64,000 bases of DNA from positions 193,005,477 through 193,069,476 of the forward strand of contig NC_090322.1 in assembly GCF_040869045.1 (NCBI RefSeq), written 5' to 3'. This DNA comes from Eurosta solidaginis. Lineage: Eukaryota > Arthropoda > Insecta > Diptera > Tephritidae. Positions within the stretch are counted from its first letter, which is position 1; the number at the start of each line of letters is the position of its first letter. This document shows positions 42,923-52,835 of the stretch, one piece after another. The notes under the pieces are model-generated. The model was not told where the DNA came from, did no database searches, and worked only from the letters and a program-made list of their open reading frames with translations. A program made the translations under genes and the position numbers.

Positions 42923-44334
42923 ATGAATCTTTTTTTTTTGCAGCGACAGATGTTTCCCCTTATGCGCGCGTTAATAAAATTTCCCAAATGCCCAATAATA
43001 CAACTAGGGACCACTCGCCCATGCACTTTGACAATGACCCGACCCATTGAAACCTATTTCACTCCTTTCAGGAAAATGGGTCGTTTTGCCGCTTTAAAAC
43101 GTAATGCTGCCACGAACGCAGCGCGTTATTCGTCGGAATGCCGAGTGTGTCTTGAGCGACACCCTATCCGCTTGTGCCCAACCTTTCGGGCGAAAAGGCC
43201 AGAAGAGCGCCTCTACGTAACCATTCGCGAAAGCTACTGCGGAAATTGTCTGGCGCCTGATCACCGCTCTAACGCGTGCCCAAGCCAAGGGCGATGCAAA
43301 CGGTGCGGCGAGAAGCACCACACGATGCTGCACATCGCCTCGATCGACGAAGAGGAGCAGCTATTACGAGAAGCCCGCTCCAAGCCATGGAGCATCCAAG
43401 TGGAAGAGGAGCTAGATTCACCCCGAGAGCGGCTAGACGACTCAATCTCGTTATATGCGTCGGACGCTGGAACGGAGACTGGACCTCTTCGTCCACCCCG
43501 AAACCGAGATGCCAGCCGAACCGGAGCGGAGACGCGGTCTCTTCGCCCGACCACAACGCCTACAGCCAAATCATTTCGACCACTTCTGCAGCACGAGAGG
43601 AAGCGGCTCCAACAAGGGACAGCGACAGCCCAGCGCCATACATATAACGGCCGAGCGGAGACCCGGTCTCTTCGCCGGCAACCCAGGAACCCCCAACGGA
43701 GACGACATTCGCGCGACCGCAGAGCGGAGACACGGCCTCTTCGCCTGCACCAACGAAATCAGCCACAAGATCGTAGCCAGGAGGCAACACGCTGCAGCTC
43801 ACCACCGTGTCCACCTTCCGGTCAGGGCTCGTAGCCCAACATCCAGCGGCCACCGCCACCATGATACCAACGGTAGCGATCACACCCACCGCGGTCGTGA
43901 AGATAGAAGCTGGGGGGCGGCTACACCTCGTCCGGGCCGTAATTGACGGATGCTCCCCCACCACCGTGATAGCATATGAGCTCGCCCAGGAGCTCCAACT
44001 CCCGGCCAGCAACATTGGCGGGCAAGCAGGATGCCTACTACGCATACGAGGAAGACACGGCCAAAATAAACGAATTGCAACCCATGCGGCGGTCGTGTCC
44101 AATTTTCGGCGAATGGCCCCCACGACCAGCGTCGACAGCGCCATAGCATCCCCGTACGCACATCTCCGTCTGGCGGATCCACAGTTTTATTCATCCGCCC
44201 CGATCCGCCTCGTACTAGGGACAGACGTATATGCCGAAATAATGCTACCAGGGATTCTGCCCACCACGTTTGGCCCTTTGCTGGCTCAGAGTACCATCTT
44301 CGGTTGGGTACTCTCGGGCACAACCAAGGCCTAA
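42923..44334 (+). CDS. Second BEL-like Gag-protease module, without reverse transcriptase
   Basis: Two overlapping frames. The first (42923-43834; likely true start MGRFAALKRN at 43078) has three Cys/His clusters: CRVCLERHPIRLCP, CGNCLAPDHRSNACP and CKRCGEKHHTMLH, as in BEL nucleocapsids. An Arg-rich stretch follows with repeated ETRSLR/ETGPLR/ETRPLR motifs. The second frame (43807-44334) overlaps by 28 nt. It is a BEL-type aspartic protease region that ends with LLAQSTIFGWVLSG, the usual end of that domain, and then TAA. At the active-site position it reads AVIDGCSPTTVI instead of the family's DSGS, so the Asp is kept but the Gly is displaced. No reverse transcriptase follows. It may belong to a non-autonomous element or an accessory gene. 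A TTTGCAG acceptor-like site precedes it near 42943. Confidence 0.7.
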
Positions 44335-44805
44335 CATGAAAATGTTCGGTAACGACCGAAATCCATGAATTTTACACTTTTTTATTTTTTATTGAATTTC
44401 TGCTGTACACAGTCGCAAGAGGTGTGCGTTTAAAATCTTGTATCATTACAATACGTTCCTTTTTTATTGAATTTTCTTCATACAAAATTCACAAGCATAG
44501 AATTTCCAATGAATTTGTAATAAACGGCAAGAAATATGAACACGTATATCTTCTTACTTCTTTTCGCAATCCCTAGCTCTAGGCAAACCTGGCTTAGGCC
44601 TTGAATCATAACGGGAAAAGTGCCGAATGACAGAGGCATCAGCAACCAAGCTCACCCATTGCGCAGACCAACTTGCGTGCCGCCAAGCCGGCGGACTGAC
44701 CAGGGTTTATGTTAAGTTAGATATAATTAGTTATAAGTTTTTTATTTTTTTTCTTCTCTTCTTCACGGTCGGTGATCCTTGGCGGACTGTGATGTTGCGT
44801 ACCGC

Positions 44806-44818
44806 AAGGGGGGCGGCA
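44806..44818 (+). other. Polypurine tract before the 3' LTR
   Basis: AAGGGGGGCGGCA sits directly upstream of the LTR start TGTTTAGG, in the same position and with a similar sequence as the BEL-A tract at 15315-15327. Confidence 0.7.
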
Positions 44819-45316
44819 TGTTTAGGCCCAAGGCCTAACTTTTACTTGATTGACGGCGCCCCTCCCTAACGTTTTAATAAGATTTCCAGCCACCCACACT
44901 CACGCCGCATTTGTGTGCATGCATGCACATGCATGCGTTTCATACGCATGCATGTGTGTGTGCAGGTTGTCAGCACCCATGCACGTATATGTGGGGGCTG
45001 TTGTGTGTGTGGCTTTTTTCCCCTCCTTAATACAAGAGGACCTTTTCGCGGCTTAGCGGTTGTCCTCAACGGCACAACCGGTCTCTTTTTCGATTGACCG
45101 CCAAGCAGTTCACATCGCCCAGGATCACCATCGTCCAGTTATACACAAAGGTAATATTGTATCCTCTTTTACATTTCCACACACTCAAATTAAATATTAT
45201 TTTATAACGAGGAATTCCTCTTTGTGTACTTATTTATTTCTTTTTGAGTGAACCTTCCCGAGATCGACCCTTGTGCGCCTACCCACTGCCGGTTTACGAC
45301 GCACTCAGGCCGAACA
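44819..45316 (+). repeat. 3' LTR of the 16.5-kb unit (498 bp)
   Basis: Same length and sequence as 28804-29301, with one base difference seen. It is followed by TATAG and by the continuation of the 23-bp target repeat. Confidence 0.93.
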
Positions 45317-47454
45317 TATAGTATATATATGGTGGTATATATAGTATATATATATATATTCGCAAATTTTAGCCCCATTTTAACAGCTAGAAGCTTCAAA
45401 TTTCACCGAATACTTACGTATATAGCATATATTGTTGTCTGAAAAAATCATAGAGATCGGTTGTATATATAGTATATATCTCATACAACCGATTGTTCAG
45501 ATAAGAAACTTTTCGCAATTTCTACCCCATTTTAACAGCTATAAGCTTCAAATTTCACCGATTGCTTACGTACATATATAGCATATATTGTCTGCAAAAA
45601 TCATAGAGATCGGTTGTATATATAGTATATATCTCATACAACCGATTGTTCATATAAGAAACTTTTCGCAATTTCTACCCCATTTTAACAGCCATAAGCT
45701 TCAAATTTCACCGATTGCTTACGTATATAGCATATATTGTTGTCTGAAAAAATCATAGAGATCGGTTGTATATATAGTATATATCTCATACAACCGATTG
45801 TTCAGATAAGAAATTTTACGCAATTTCTACCCCATTTTAACAGCTATAAGCTTCAAATTTCACCGATTGCTTACGTATATAGCATATATTGTTGTCTGAA
45901 AAAATCATAGAGATCGGTTGTATATATAGTATATATCTCATACAACCGATTGTTCAGATAAGAAACTTTGCGCAATTTCTGCCCCGTTTTAACAGCTGCA
46001 AGCTTCAAATTTCACAAAATGCTTACGTATGTAGCATATATTGTTGTGGCTAAAAAATCATAGAGATCGGTGGTATATATATTATATACTTCATATAAAC
46101 TGTCATTTTTGCCCCTTTTTTACGGCTAGAAGCTTCAAAATTCATCAAATTTCATCAAATAATTACGTTTACGTCATATATTTTTGAAAGACGTGATTCG
46201 TACTCATAGTTTTTACATGCAGACCACAAAAAACGTGAAGCTTTGCATCCTCACACAGATTACCTACCTATTTTTTATTTTATATTTATCTTAAAAATCG
46301 TTTAGATATGTTCAAATTTCACCAAATGCTTACGTGTATAGCATATATTGTTGTCTGAAAAACTCATTGAGATCGGTGGTATATATAGTATATATCTCAT
46401 ACAACCGATTGTTCAGATAAGAAACTGTGCGCAATTTCTGCCCCTTTTTAACAGCTAGACGCTTCAAATTTCACCATATGCTTACGTATATAGCATATAT
46501 TGTTGTCTGAAAAAATCATAGAGATCGGTGGTATATATACTATGTACCCCATATAAACTCTAATTTTTGCCACCTTTTTACGGCTAGAAGCTTCAAAATT
46601 CATCAAATTTCATCAAATAGTTACGCTTACGTCATATATTGTTGAAATACGTGATTCGTAGTCATAGTTTTTACACGCAGACCACAAAAAACCTGAAACT
46701 TTGGATCCTCACACAAAGTACCTAACTATTTTTTATTTTATATTTATCTTAAAAATCGTTAAGGTATGTAGATCTGTTCACTATATATTTCTTATCTTAT
46801 ACATCCGATTATTCGGAGATTACGAGCAGGATAAGATTATTGTTCAGCCCCATTTATGAAAGGTATGAAGTCTTCGGCACAGCCGAAGACAGTCCCGTTC
46901 TTACTTGTTTAAATTTAATTTTTTTTTGTTTTATACAGCCAGTAAGTTTGGTAAGCATAGAAAAAATTTGGTTTTCATTATAAAAAAAATTGCCTCATTC
47001 CGCTCAATTCCATTGAACGAATAAATACTCATTAAAGGGAATTTCATATAGTTTCAGATAAAAAAAAAAAAAAAACCATTGCGAAATTTTGCGCTTTTCT
47101 TTGTAATCGCCAACTTAATGTCTCTATGCCCTCGCTCACGTATGAAGCGCAGTGACCTAACAATGGAATGTCCTCATTTCAAGTCTACAATACTAGATCC
47201 CAAAAAAGACAGTTATACCTGAAATGGTAAAAATCCAGAAACAGGAAAATTGTACACTGAATAGCCTTCATTGTTTGTCATATGAGTTTTCACCATAGTT
47301 AACGAGTTGTGCACCTATTCCATCAACTTATGTATGCACGCCTACCTGAGGGTCGTCTATTATGGTGATACTTCTAAGCAATTGAGTGCTTCGGGAATAT
47401 ACATATGTATGTATACGTCACATATACGTCTACCTAACGCTCTGTCGGCATATA

Positions 47455-47812
47455 AAAAATAAATAAATGTAAGGCGCGATAACCTCCGAAGAGATCTAAG
47501 GCCGAGCTTCTCTTCCAATTTGCGGCGTGCTCCTCTTGATTTTCCCTACAAATTGGCCGGACTGGACCTACATGTTTTATGCCGACTCCGAACGGCATCT
47601 GCAAGGCAGATGAATTTTCAATGAGCTTTTCATGGCAGAAATACACCCGGAGCGCTTGCCAAACACTGCCGAGGGGCGACTCCGGTTAGAAAAATTTTCT
47701 TCTAATTTAAAAACTTTATTTCTAAAATTTTGATGTTGCTTTGCCCGGGATGCGAACCCAGGGCATACGGTGTGGTAGGCGGAGCACGCTACCATCACAC
47801 CACGGTGGCCGC
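47455..47812 (-). mobile_element. tRNA-derived SINE, copy 1
   Basis: Inverted copy of the element described at 58455-58820. Flanked by CATATA (47449-47454 and 47813-47818). The B-box region is mutated (GGGTTCGCATCCC on the minus strand). The stretch before it (46908-47446) shows only AT-rich sequence. Confidence 0.85.
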
Positions 47813-47862
47813 CATATACATCATCGCAAAAGTGCTACATATGTGGGGCTTCTCCAAAAGAT

Positions 47863-49056
47863 ATGAATAATATGCGAGCCCTGTCAGAGCGAAATGTTGA
47901 CAAAAGCTTGCTTGCTTTCGGAATTTCCCCTTTACATTCTTGGATACGATGCATGGAATGTATGCTACAAATCGCTTATCGAATGGAAATGAAGACCTGG
48001 TGTGTGAGGGGGGAAGAAAATAAGGAAAAGATGATAAAGAAGAAAGAACATATCCAAAATAGATTTAGGAAAGAAGTTGATTGATATGCCAAAGCAAAAC
48101 ACCGGCAACACAAATGATGACACTGTGAGATTCTTTGGAATTTTTTCATTAGAACAGCGGGTTAGGGGGCAGAATATTTCCGCGGTAGGTATGCCTGTTG
48201 TAAGAGGCGACTAAAATACCAGATTCAAGGGGCTGTGTAGCGCAACCCTTCAGGCTGCCAGCGCAATATATAGCTTCCCCAAACCCAATTGTCAATCTCA
48301 CCTATCCGCGGCGAATCCTGTTTCACTAACAGACGAGGCTCTGGCGACCCCAAGCTCCTTATGGAACTTGGGGGTGAGGAGGGAGGGGATGGCTTGAAGG
48401 TTTAATGTGGCCACATAAATCGTTCCCGAGATGGTCGGGCTAGCACCTAATGATGATGTGGTACCGGAGCGTACCGGATCTGTATCCGGCAAAGGACCAT
48501 TACATCGATAGCACTCCCCAAAGCCTTCGGGGAGCAACCTTATCGCTACAACAACAACAACAAGATTCTTTGGAGATCCTGAAATAACATCAGACACAAC
48601 CGGCATAAACATCAATCTTTTGAAAAGGTTTCATACAATACTTTCATGCATAGGATGTGGGATTCAAATAAATTCTGAAGCTTTTGACCACTATGTGACA
48701 GAGACAAGGGTACTATATTTATCGGAATATGCTTGGTACAATATGCCAGTGAGCGTACATAAAAATTCCATGTCATGGAGAGTATAATCGTGTCTGCTAT
48801 TCTTCCTATTGGTCAACTTTCGGAAGAAGCTCAAGAGCCCAAAAACAAAGATGCACGAAAGTATCGTGAACTTTTCACCACAAAAAAGTCAAAAATTTGT
48901 AGTAACTTGGATTTGCTGCACAGATTGCTGATATCGTCAGACCTGTTCATATACAGTTTGCGGAAAACCCCTAGGTCAAAGCGGCGAGCATTAACGAGTG
49001 AAGTTATTGGCTTATTATCTGAACCAGAGCATGTCGACGATATTGACTCCGACTAA
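47863..49056 (+). pseudogene. Transib-type (RAG1-like) transposase C-terminal remnant, split by a SINE
   Basis: Left piece (47863-48133): FGISPLHSWIRCMECMLQIAYR and a Lys-rich stretch, then a stop and NTNDDTVRFFG. Right piece (48575-49056): LLKRFHTILSCIGCGIQINS, AFDHYVTETRVLYLSEYAWY, then in another frame AILPIGQLSEEAQEPKNKD, SNLDLLHRLLISSDLF and a final acidic DDIDSD. The pattern (SEE-x-QE-x-KNKD followed by an Arg/Lys-rich segment) resembles the region around the last catalytic Glu of Transib transposases and RAG1. At least one frameshift and an internal stop make it dead. No terminal repeats were found. Family assignment is from remembered motif order. Confidence 0.65.
48140..48562 (+). 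mobile_element. (CAA)n SINE-like element inserted in the Transib remnant
   Basis: A perfect 12-bp duplication AGATTCTTTGGA flanks it (48128-48139 and 48563-48574). The first 17 bp (ATTTTTTCATTAGAACA) are not in the other copies and may be extra 5' sequence added at insertion. Confidence 0.85.
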
Positions 49057-51300
49057 CTTTATACCAGTTCAAATATAACTTTTTATTTATAAGTATGTAT
49101 TTCGTTCAGTTTTTACAAATATATGAAAATAAAATTTTTTAAATATTAATCAAAAGCCTCTAAGCTAAAGTTAAGGTGGTTGTTGTAATTTTGTTGTACA
49201 CAGCAAAAACATTTTGTACAAAGGGATTTTGCACGGATTTAATTTAAATCCCACGCCATTGGTGGACCGGCCAGTGTAATTTTAATGAAGCACTGATACG
49301 CGGGATACGCCGGTGTTGTTACTTTAAAAACCTTAATTTTTCTATTTAAAAAATAATATTTAGGAAAGGTTTTGTTTGTATGTATTTAAGGAAATCAACG
49401 TGTTGGCCATTTCGGAAAGATCTGGGGTTTTTGTCTCAAGATCTCGAAGACCGTCCAAAAATTTTCCGGAGTAGCTCCTTGCGGAGGGATTTTCCCTCGA
49501 TCGCTTACTCCAGAGAGGCTTCACTCCGGTCTTTAGAATTGGTACTGCTACGTCTGTTGAAAAGAAATAGAGATACATAAAATAGTCACATTTTTGTCTG
49601 TATATCTAGTGCAAACCGTAGTTTCACATAGGGATAACCCCTAATAATCGTCGCGAACACAATTTCTTTAAATCATTTGTGGCTCCTTGGCGTTCACGCA
49701 CAAAGGCGACTTATGGTTGCTATTAATGGTCTATTAAAACTCATGACTCTCGTGGCACAGGGCGCCTCCAGTTTTTTCGGCTGTTTTAAGAGCTACAATT
49801 CCCGATGTGAGAACAGTAGCAATCCCAACCACCAGTCGCTACCACGCCTCCTAACCCTCACACCATATGCCAGCACAGAAGCTATAGGACTGCGATTTCG
49901 AACTCATACCTTTTTGTTGTTGTTGTTGTATCAGTGAACTCATACCTTCCTCGACGTCACTTTTAGAAGCTCTAGGTGTAGCTCCGAAGACTTTCCATCG
50001 GATGCTTTTGTCGCGCTATGCTGCCGAGCTACCCCAGAGAAACACCTTGAAACGTTAGGGAGTGACTATTCGGCCAAGAATGCCGCCCTCGAAATCATAA
50101 GCAGTCTAAGTGGATGCCAATGCGTAATGGGTGAAAATCGTATAATCCTTGGCGCATCTACATAATTAAAATTTTACAAGGACCCTGGATAAAATTTTTA
50201 AAATGTAGACCAAAGTTTGCAGACGTTTGTGTTCACAACATTGTTTTCAATAGTCCTCGTTAAATCAAAACGATATTTAAGAATGAAAGTCGACCGATTT
50301 TAAGTTGAAAGATGTTAACTGCTGTTTTCCGGCCTTATGAGCTTATTATGGATGACCGCATAGCTTCAGTTTTCAGACTAGTTCGACTGTCCACTACATT
50401 AGGGTAGTAGCACACACGGTCATTAGTTCGACTTTCTTGGGAAAGCTTTTGGTTCACCACTTTGAATGTTCTTGCGAAGGACAAAGCCTCACCTGGTAAA
50501 TATATGTGCCTAAGTATTCACATTTGTAAAAGGAGCCGTAACGTGTAGGTCATATTTAAACTTGGTTGACAGGCTATAATCAATGTGACTCACTCCAAGG
50601 GACTAGTTTTGGATAGGGCCGCCAACTTTAGGAAATGTCAAAACGGGAGACATGGGTGTTAAAGGATGAAGTATGAAAATCAAAATTTACTTTTCAGACG
50701 CTATTATATAATTTCGCAAATAAACAACAGATGTTTGAATGTAAGTAAGCCCAAGTGACCTCCACTTAAGTATGTCCTCAACTTAAGTATGAGGTAAGAA
50801 TCATTCCAAGGAGTGTTCATACCCCTAGAACCTAGTAAAGGATATTGCATCACTGATTTCGCTTATTCTTTTAGCCAATCGCAATATAAATTTTTAAAAA
50901 AATCGGCACTTTTTTTGAGTATTTTGCTTTTTTTAACAACTTAAGGACAATTTCAAAACATGTTCGCCTTGGGTCATTTTATTTGAATTCATTGATCATT
51001 ATTAATTTTTTTTTAAATATTCAAAGTGAACATATAAATTTATTATATAACTTTTCCTTTATTGTTTTGTTTTAATAACTTGGTGAATTGGGTGATGGAA
51101 AGTCCGTGTTAAGCTGACATCGAAAACGCCTGTTATTTTAAATAACTTTTGAACAGTTAGAAAGAGTTAAATCTCGCAATTAGTTTATTATAACTGGCAT
51201 TTATGCGTATCCCTTGATACCCCATTCGACCATATCCGACCAATTTTGGACATGAACAATAAATGGCCTAAACAATCATAAACGAGTAGAAAATATAGTA
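49057..51300. other. No gene recognised; intron 2 sequence of the chromodomain gene
   Basis: Mostly AT-rich unique-looking DNA. The only structured item is a 24-bp LINE-tail insertion at 49912-49935 between 12-bp duplications (GAACTCATACCT). Short ORFs here have no family resemblance that I can see. Confidence 0.5.
49912..49935 (-). mobile_element. 24-bp tail-only LINE insertion
   Basis: On the minus strand the insert starts ACTGATACAACAACAACAAC, matching the 3' end of the jockey element near 24510 (ACTGGTACAACAACAACAAT). Flanked by GAACTCATACCT at 49900-49911 and 49936-49947. Confidence 0.8.
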
Positions 51301-51545
51301 ACGCGCCGGACGCCGCCACCGCCGCGCCGATATTTTTGACATTCGGCGGCGGCGTGCGAAAAACGATTAAAATCGGCGGCGGCGGCGATTATCGACGGTG
51401 TATATCTCTAGTCAATATATCCCACCCAAAAATTACCCCATGAAAATGTTTATCTTCAGATTACCAGTACTGAGGTCAAGACGTGTCGTTTGACACCTCT
51501 CCCGACATTTTTGGACGTGTATTAGCAAGCAGTCGACGCCTGTTG
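51300..51545. repeat. GC-rich CGG repeat hairpin followed by a MITE fragment
   Basis: 51300-51400 is an island of CGCCGCCACCGCCGCG and its approximate inverse GGCGGCGGCG in otherwise AT-rich DNA. 51425-51545 carries the right end of the long-TIR MITE family (GTTTGACACCTCTCCCGACA, TTTTTGGACGTGTATTAGCA). Confidence 0.6.
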
Positions 51546-52835
51546 TAAATTATTTCCAATTTTTCAGTGTACAACAACCACTTGAAATTTTCCATTTCTT
51601 TTGCAAATATCCCTTCACAGAAGCAAATTGTTTAAATTCCGAAAAAAAAAATTCAATATGCTGCATTCGACCCTCCACAAATATAAAAAATATATTCCTG
51701 GATATATTTCAACAGCCCACCGTCTATGAATTTACAGATTTTAAAATTTTACAAATTTTCAAAGAAATAAATAGGGAAATTTCTGTCCAGATACCATAGA
51801 AAGTTTTCCATTTTAGCGTGAAAAGTTTTCAACACGCAACAACAAAATACAGTAACATTTTACAAGACAGTGCAACATCTAATTTTTATCAAAAATTATC
51901 AAAGGCTGTATAAAGCGAAGCGTTTCGACTTCTGGCTCCCACATTACTTGGATTGGAAAGTTGGTAGAAAAGGAGATATTATTAGTCAATCAATTGCTCT
52001 CCACCTTTATATTTTTACTTCTCATATTTTTGCAATTTCTATGTCAAAATTTAAATATCAAAGTTTAGCAAGAATATGTCATTATATAAGGAGACATTTT
52101 TCGCTGATTTTTGTCCATTTATATAAAGGAAGTGCTTAAAATTTTTTTCTTATATTTTTATTTTCTCCTTTTCTTACATTTTATCGGTGTCTTTTAAGTT
52201 TTACGCCTGTAGCTCAATGAGAACTTACATAAAAACCAATCCCAAAATTCCCTCCGTTGCGTTTGATTTTTCTAAATATCTCGGCGAACCACCTAGCGAA
52301 CCTTTTTTTTATTGTGTCATCGATCTCTGAATTAATCTCTAAATTTTTTGCTTCGAGCTCATCGAGAGGTTACTTAAAACCCGGTTTCAAATTTCCAAAT
52401 TATTATCTAATTTTTTCGATCCGTGCGCCACCCTAACGGAATTTTTTCTCCTTTTGTTCCTTTGTCACGGTGTCTTAACATGTCTCTGGTTTCATGTTTG
52501 TAGCTCAATGAGAAGTTACTTTAAAATCGATCTCAAAACACCAAATTTCCAAATTCTGATCAAAATATTTCGATCCGTGCGCCACCTAACGGAATTTTTT
52601 TCTCCTCTTCTTAAACTTTCCCGGCGTCTTATCCTACCTGTGAAGTTTTACGCTTGTAGCTCAATGAGAACTTACATAAAAATCAATCCCAAATTCCCTC
52701 TGTTTCGTACGATATTTCTAAATATCTCATCCCGTGCGCCCCCTAGCGAATCTTTTGTGTCGTGTCATCGGCTGTCATCGACCTCTGAACTAAGTTTGAA
52801 ATTTCAAGTATCTAACTCATCGAGAAGTTACTTAA

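Larger units (their letters stand above)
28804..45316 (+). mobile_element. 16.5-kb LTR-bounded BEL-type unit carrying host-type genes
   Basis: Two 498-bp LTRs in direct orientation (28804-29301 and 44819-45316), TG...CA ends, one base difference seen between them. The 5-bp duplication TATAG flanks the unit (28799-28803 and 45317-45321). Inside, in order: primer site, leader, intact gag-pol (30283-35496), dolichol kinase (36779-38251, -), Myt1-type kinase (38556-39704, +), Tudor-like frame (39933-41085, +), a second gag-protease module (42923-44334, +) and the polypurine tract. The target is a 23-bp repeat whose unit is restored exactly when the insert and one TATAG are removed (14 nt left plus 9 nt right). 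This supports one insertion event for the entire span. How the host-type genes came to be inside is not known. Confidence 0.8.
28195..46907 (+). mobile_element. DINE/Helitron-like element with central ~150-bp tandem repeats, interrupted by the 16.5-kb LTR unit
   Basis: The outer parts are 28195-28803 and 45317-46907. The left part starts near TATACCTTTCATGAAAATG and contains GTCCGTCTGTCCGTCTGTC, a phrase common in fly DINE-type repeats. The centre consists of units of about 150 bp (for example TAGCATATATTGTTGTCTGA, AACCGATTGTTCAGATAAG), with roughly seven or more copies right of the LTR unit. The right end has a perfect 9-bp hairpin GTCTTCGGC-ACA-GCCGAAGAC (46870-46890). The terminal hairpin and central repeats suggest a DINE-TR1-like Helitron. 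The exact ends and a CTRR terminus are not confirmed. Confidence 0.6.

Noticed and set aside
30017..43021. GGCGAGTGGTCCC at 30018 and its inverse at 43009 as terminal repeats of an inner 13-kb transposon
   Set aside because: A 13-bp inverted match is expected by chance in this much sequence, and no target duplication or further pairing is seen around it.
43560..44323. Minus-strand ORFs of 147-194 aa
   Set aside because: They are shadows of the GC-rich gag-protease module and have no recognisable motif.
28799..45344. A 28-bp direct repeat flanking the 16.5-kb unit, read as a long target duplication
   Set aside because: The flanks are a 23-bp tandem repeat, so longer identity is expected. Only TATAG is needed, and 5 bp is the usual BEL length.
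51870..52139. 89-aa ORF and the 183-aa ORF at 52454-53005
   Set aside because: They run through the satellite array and the piggyBac end and have no family features.
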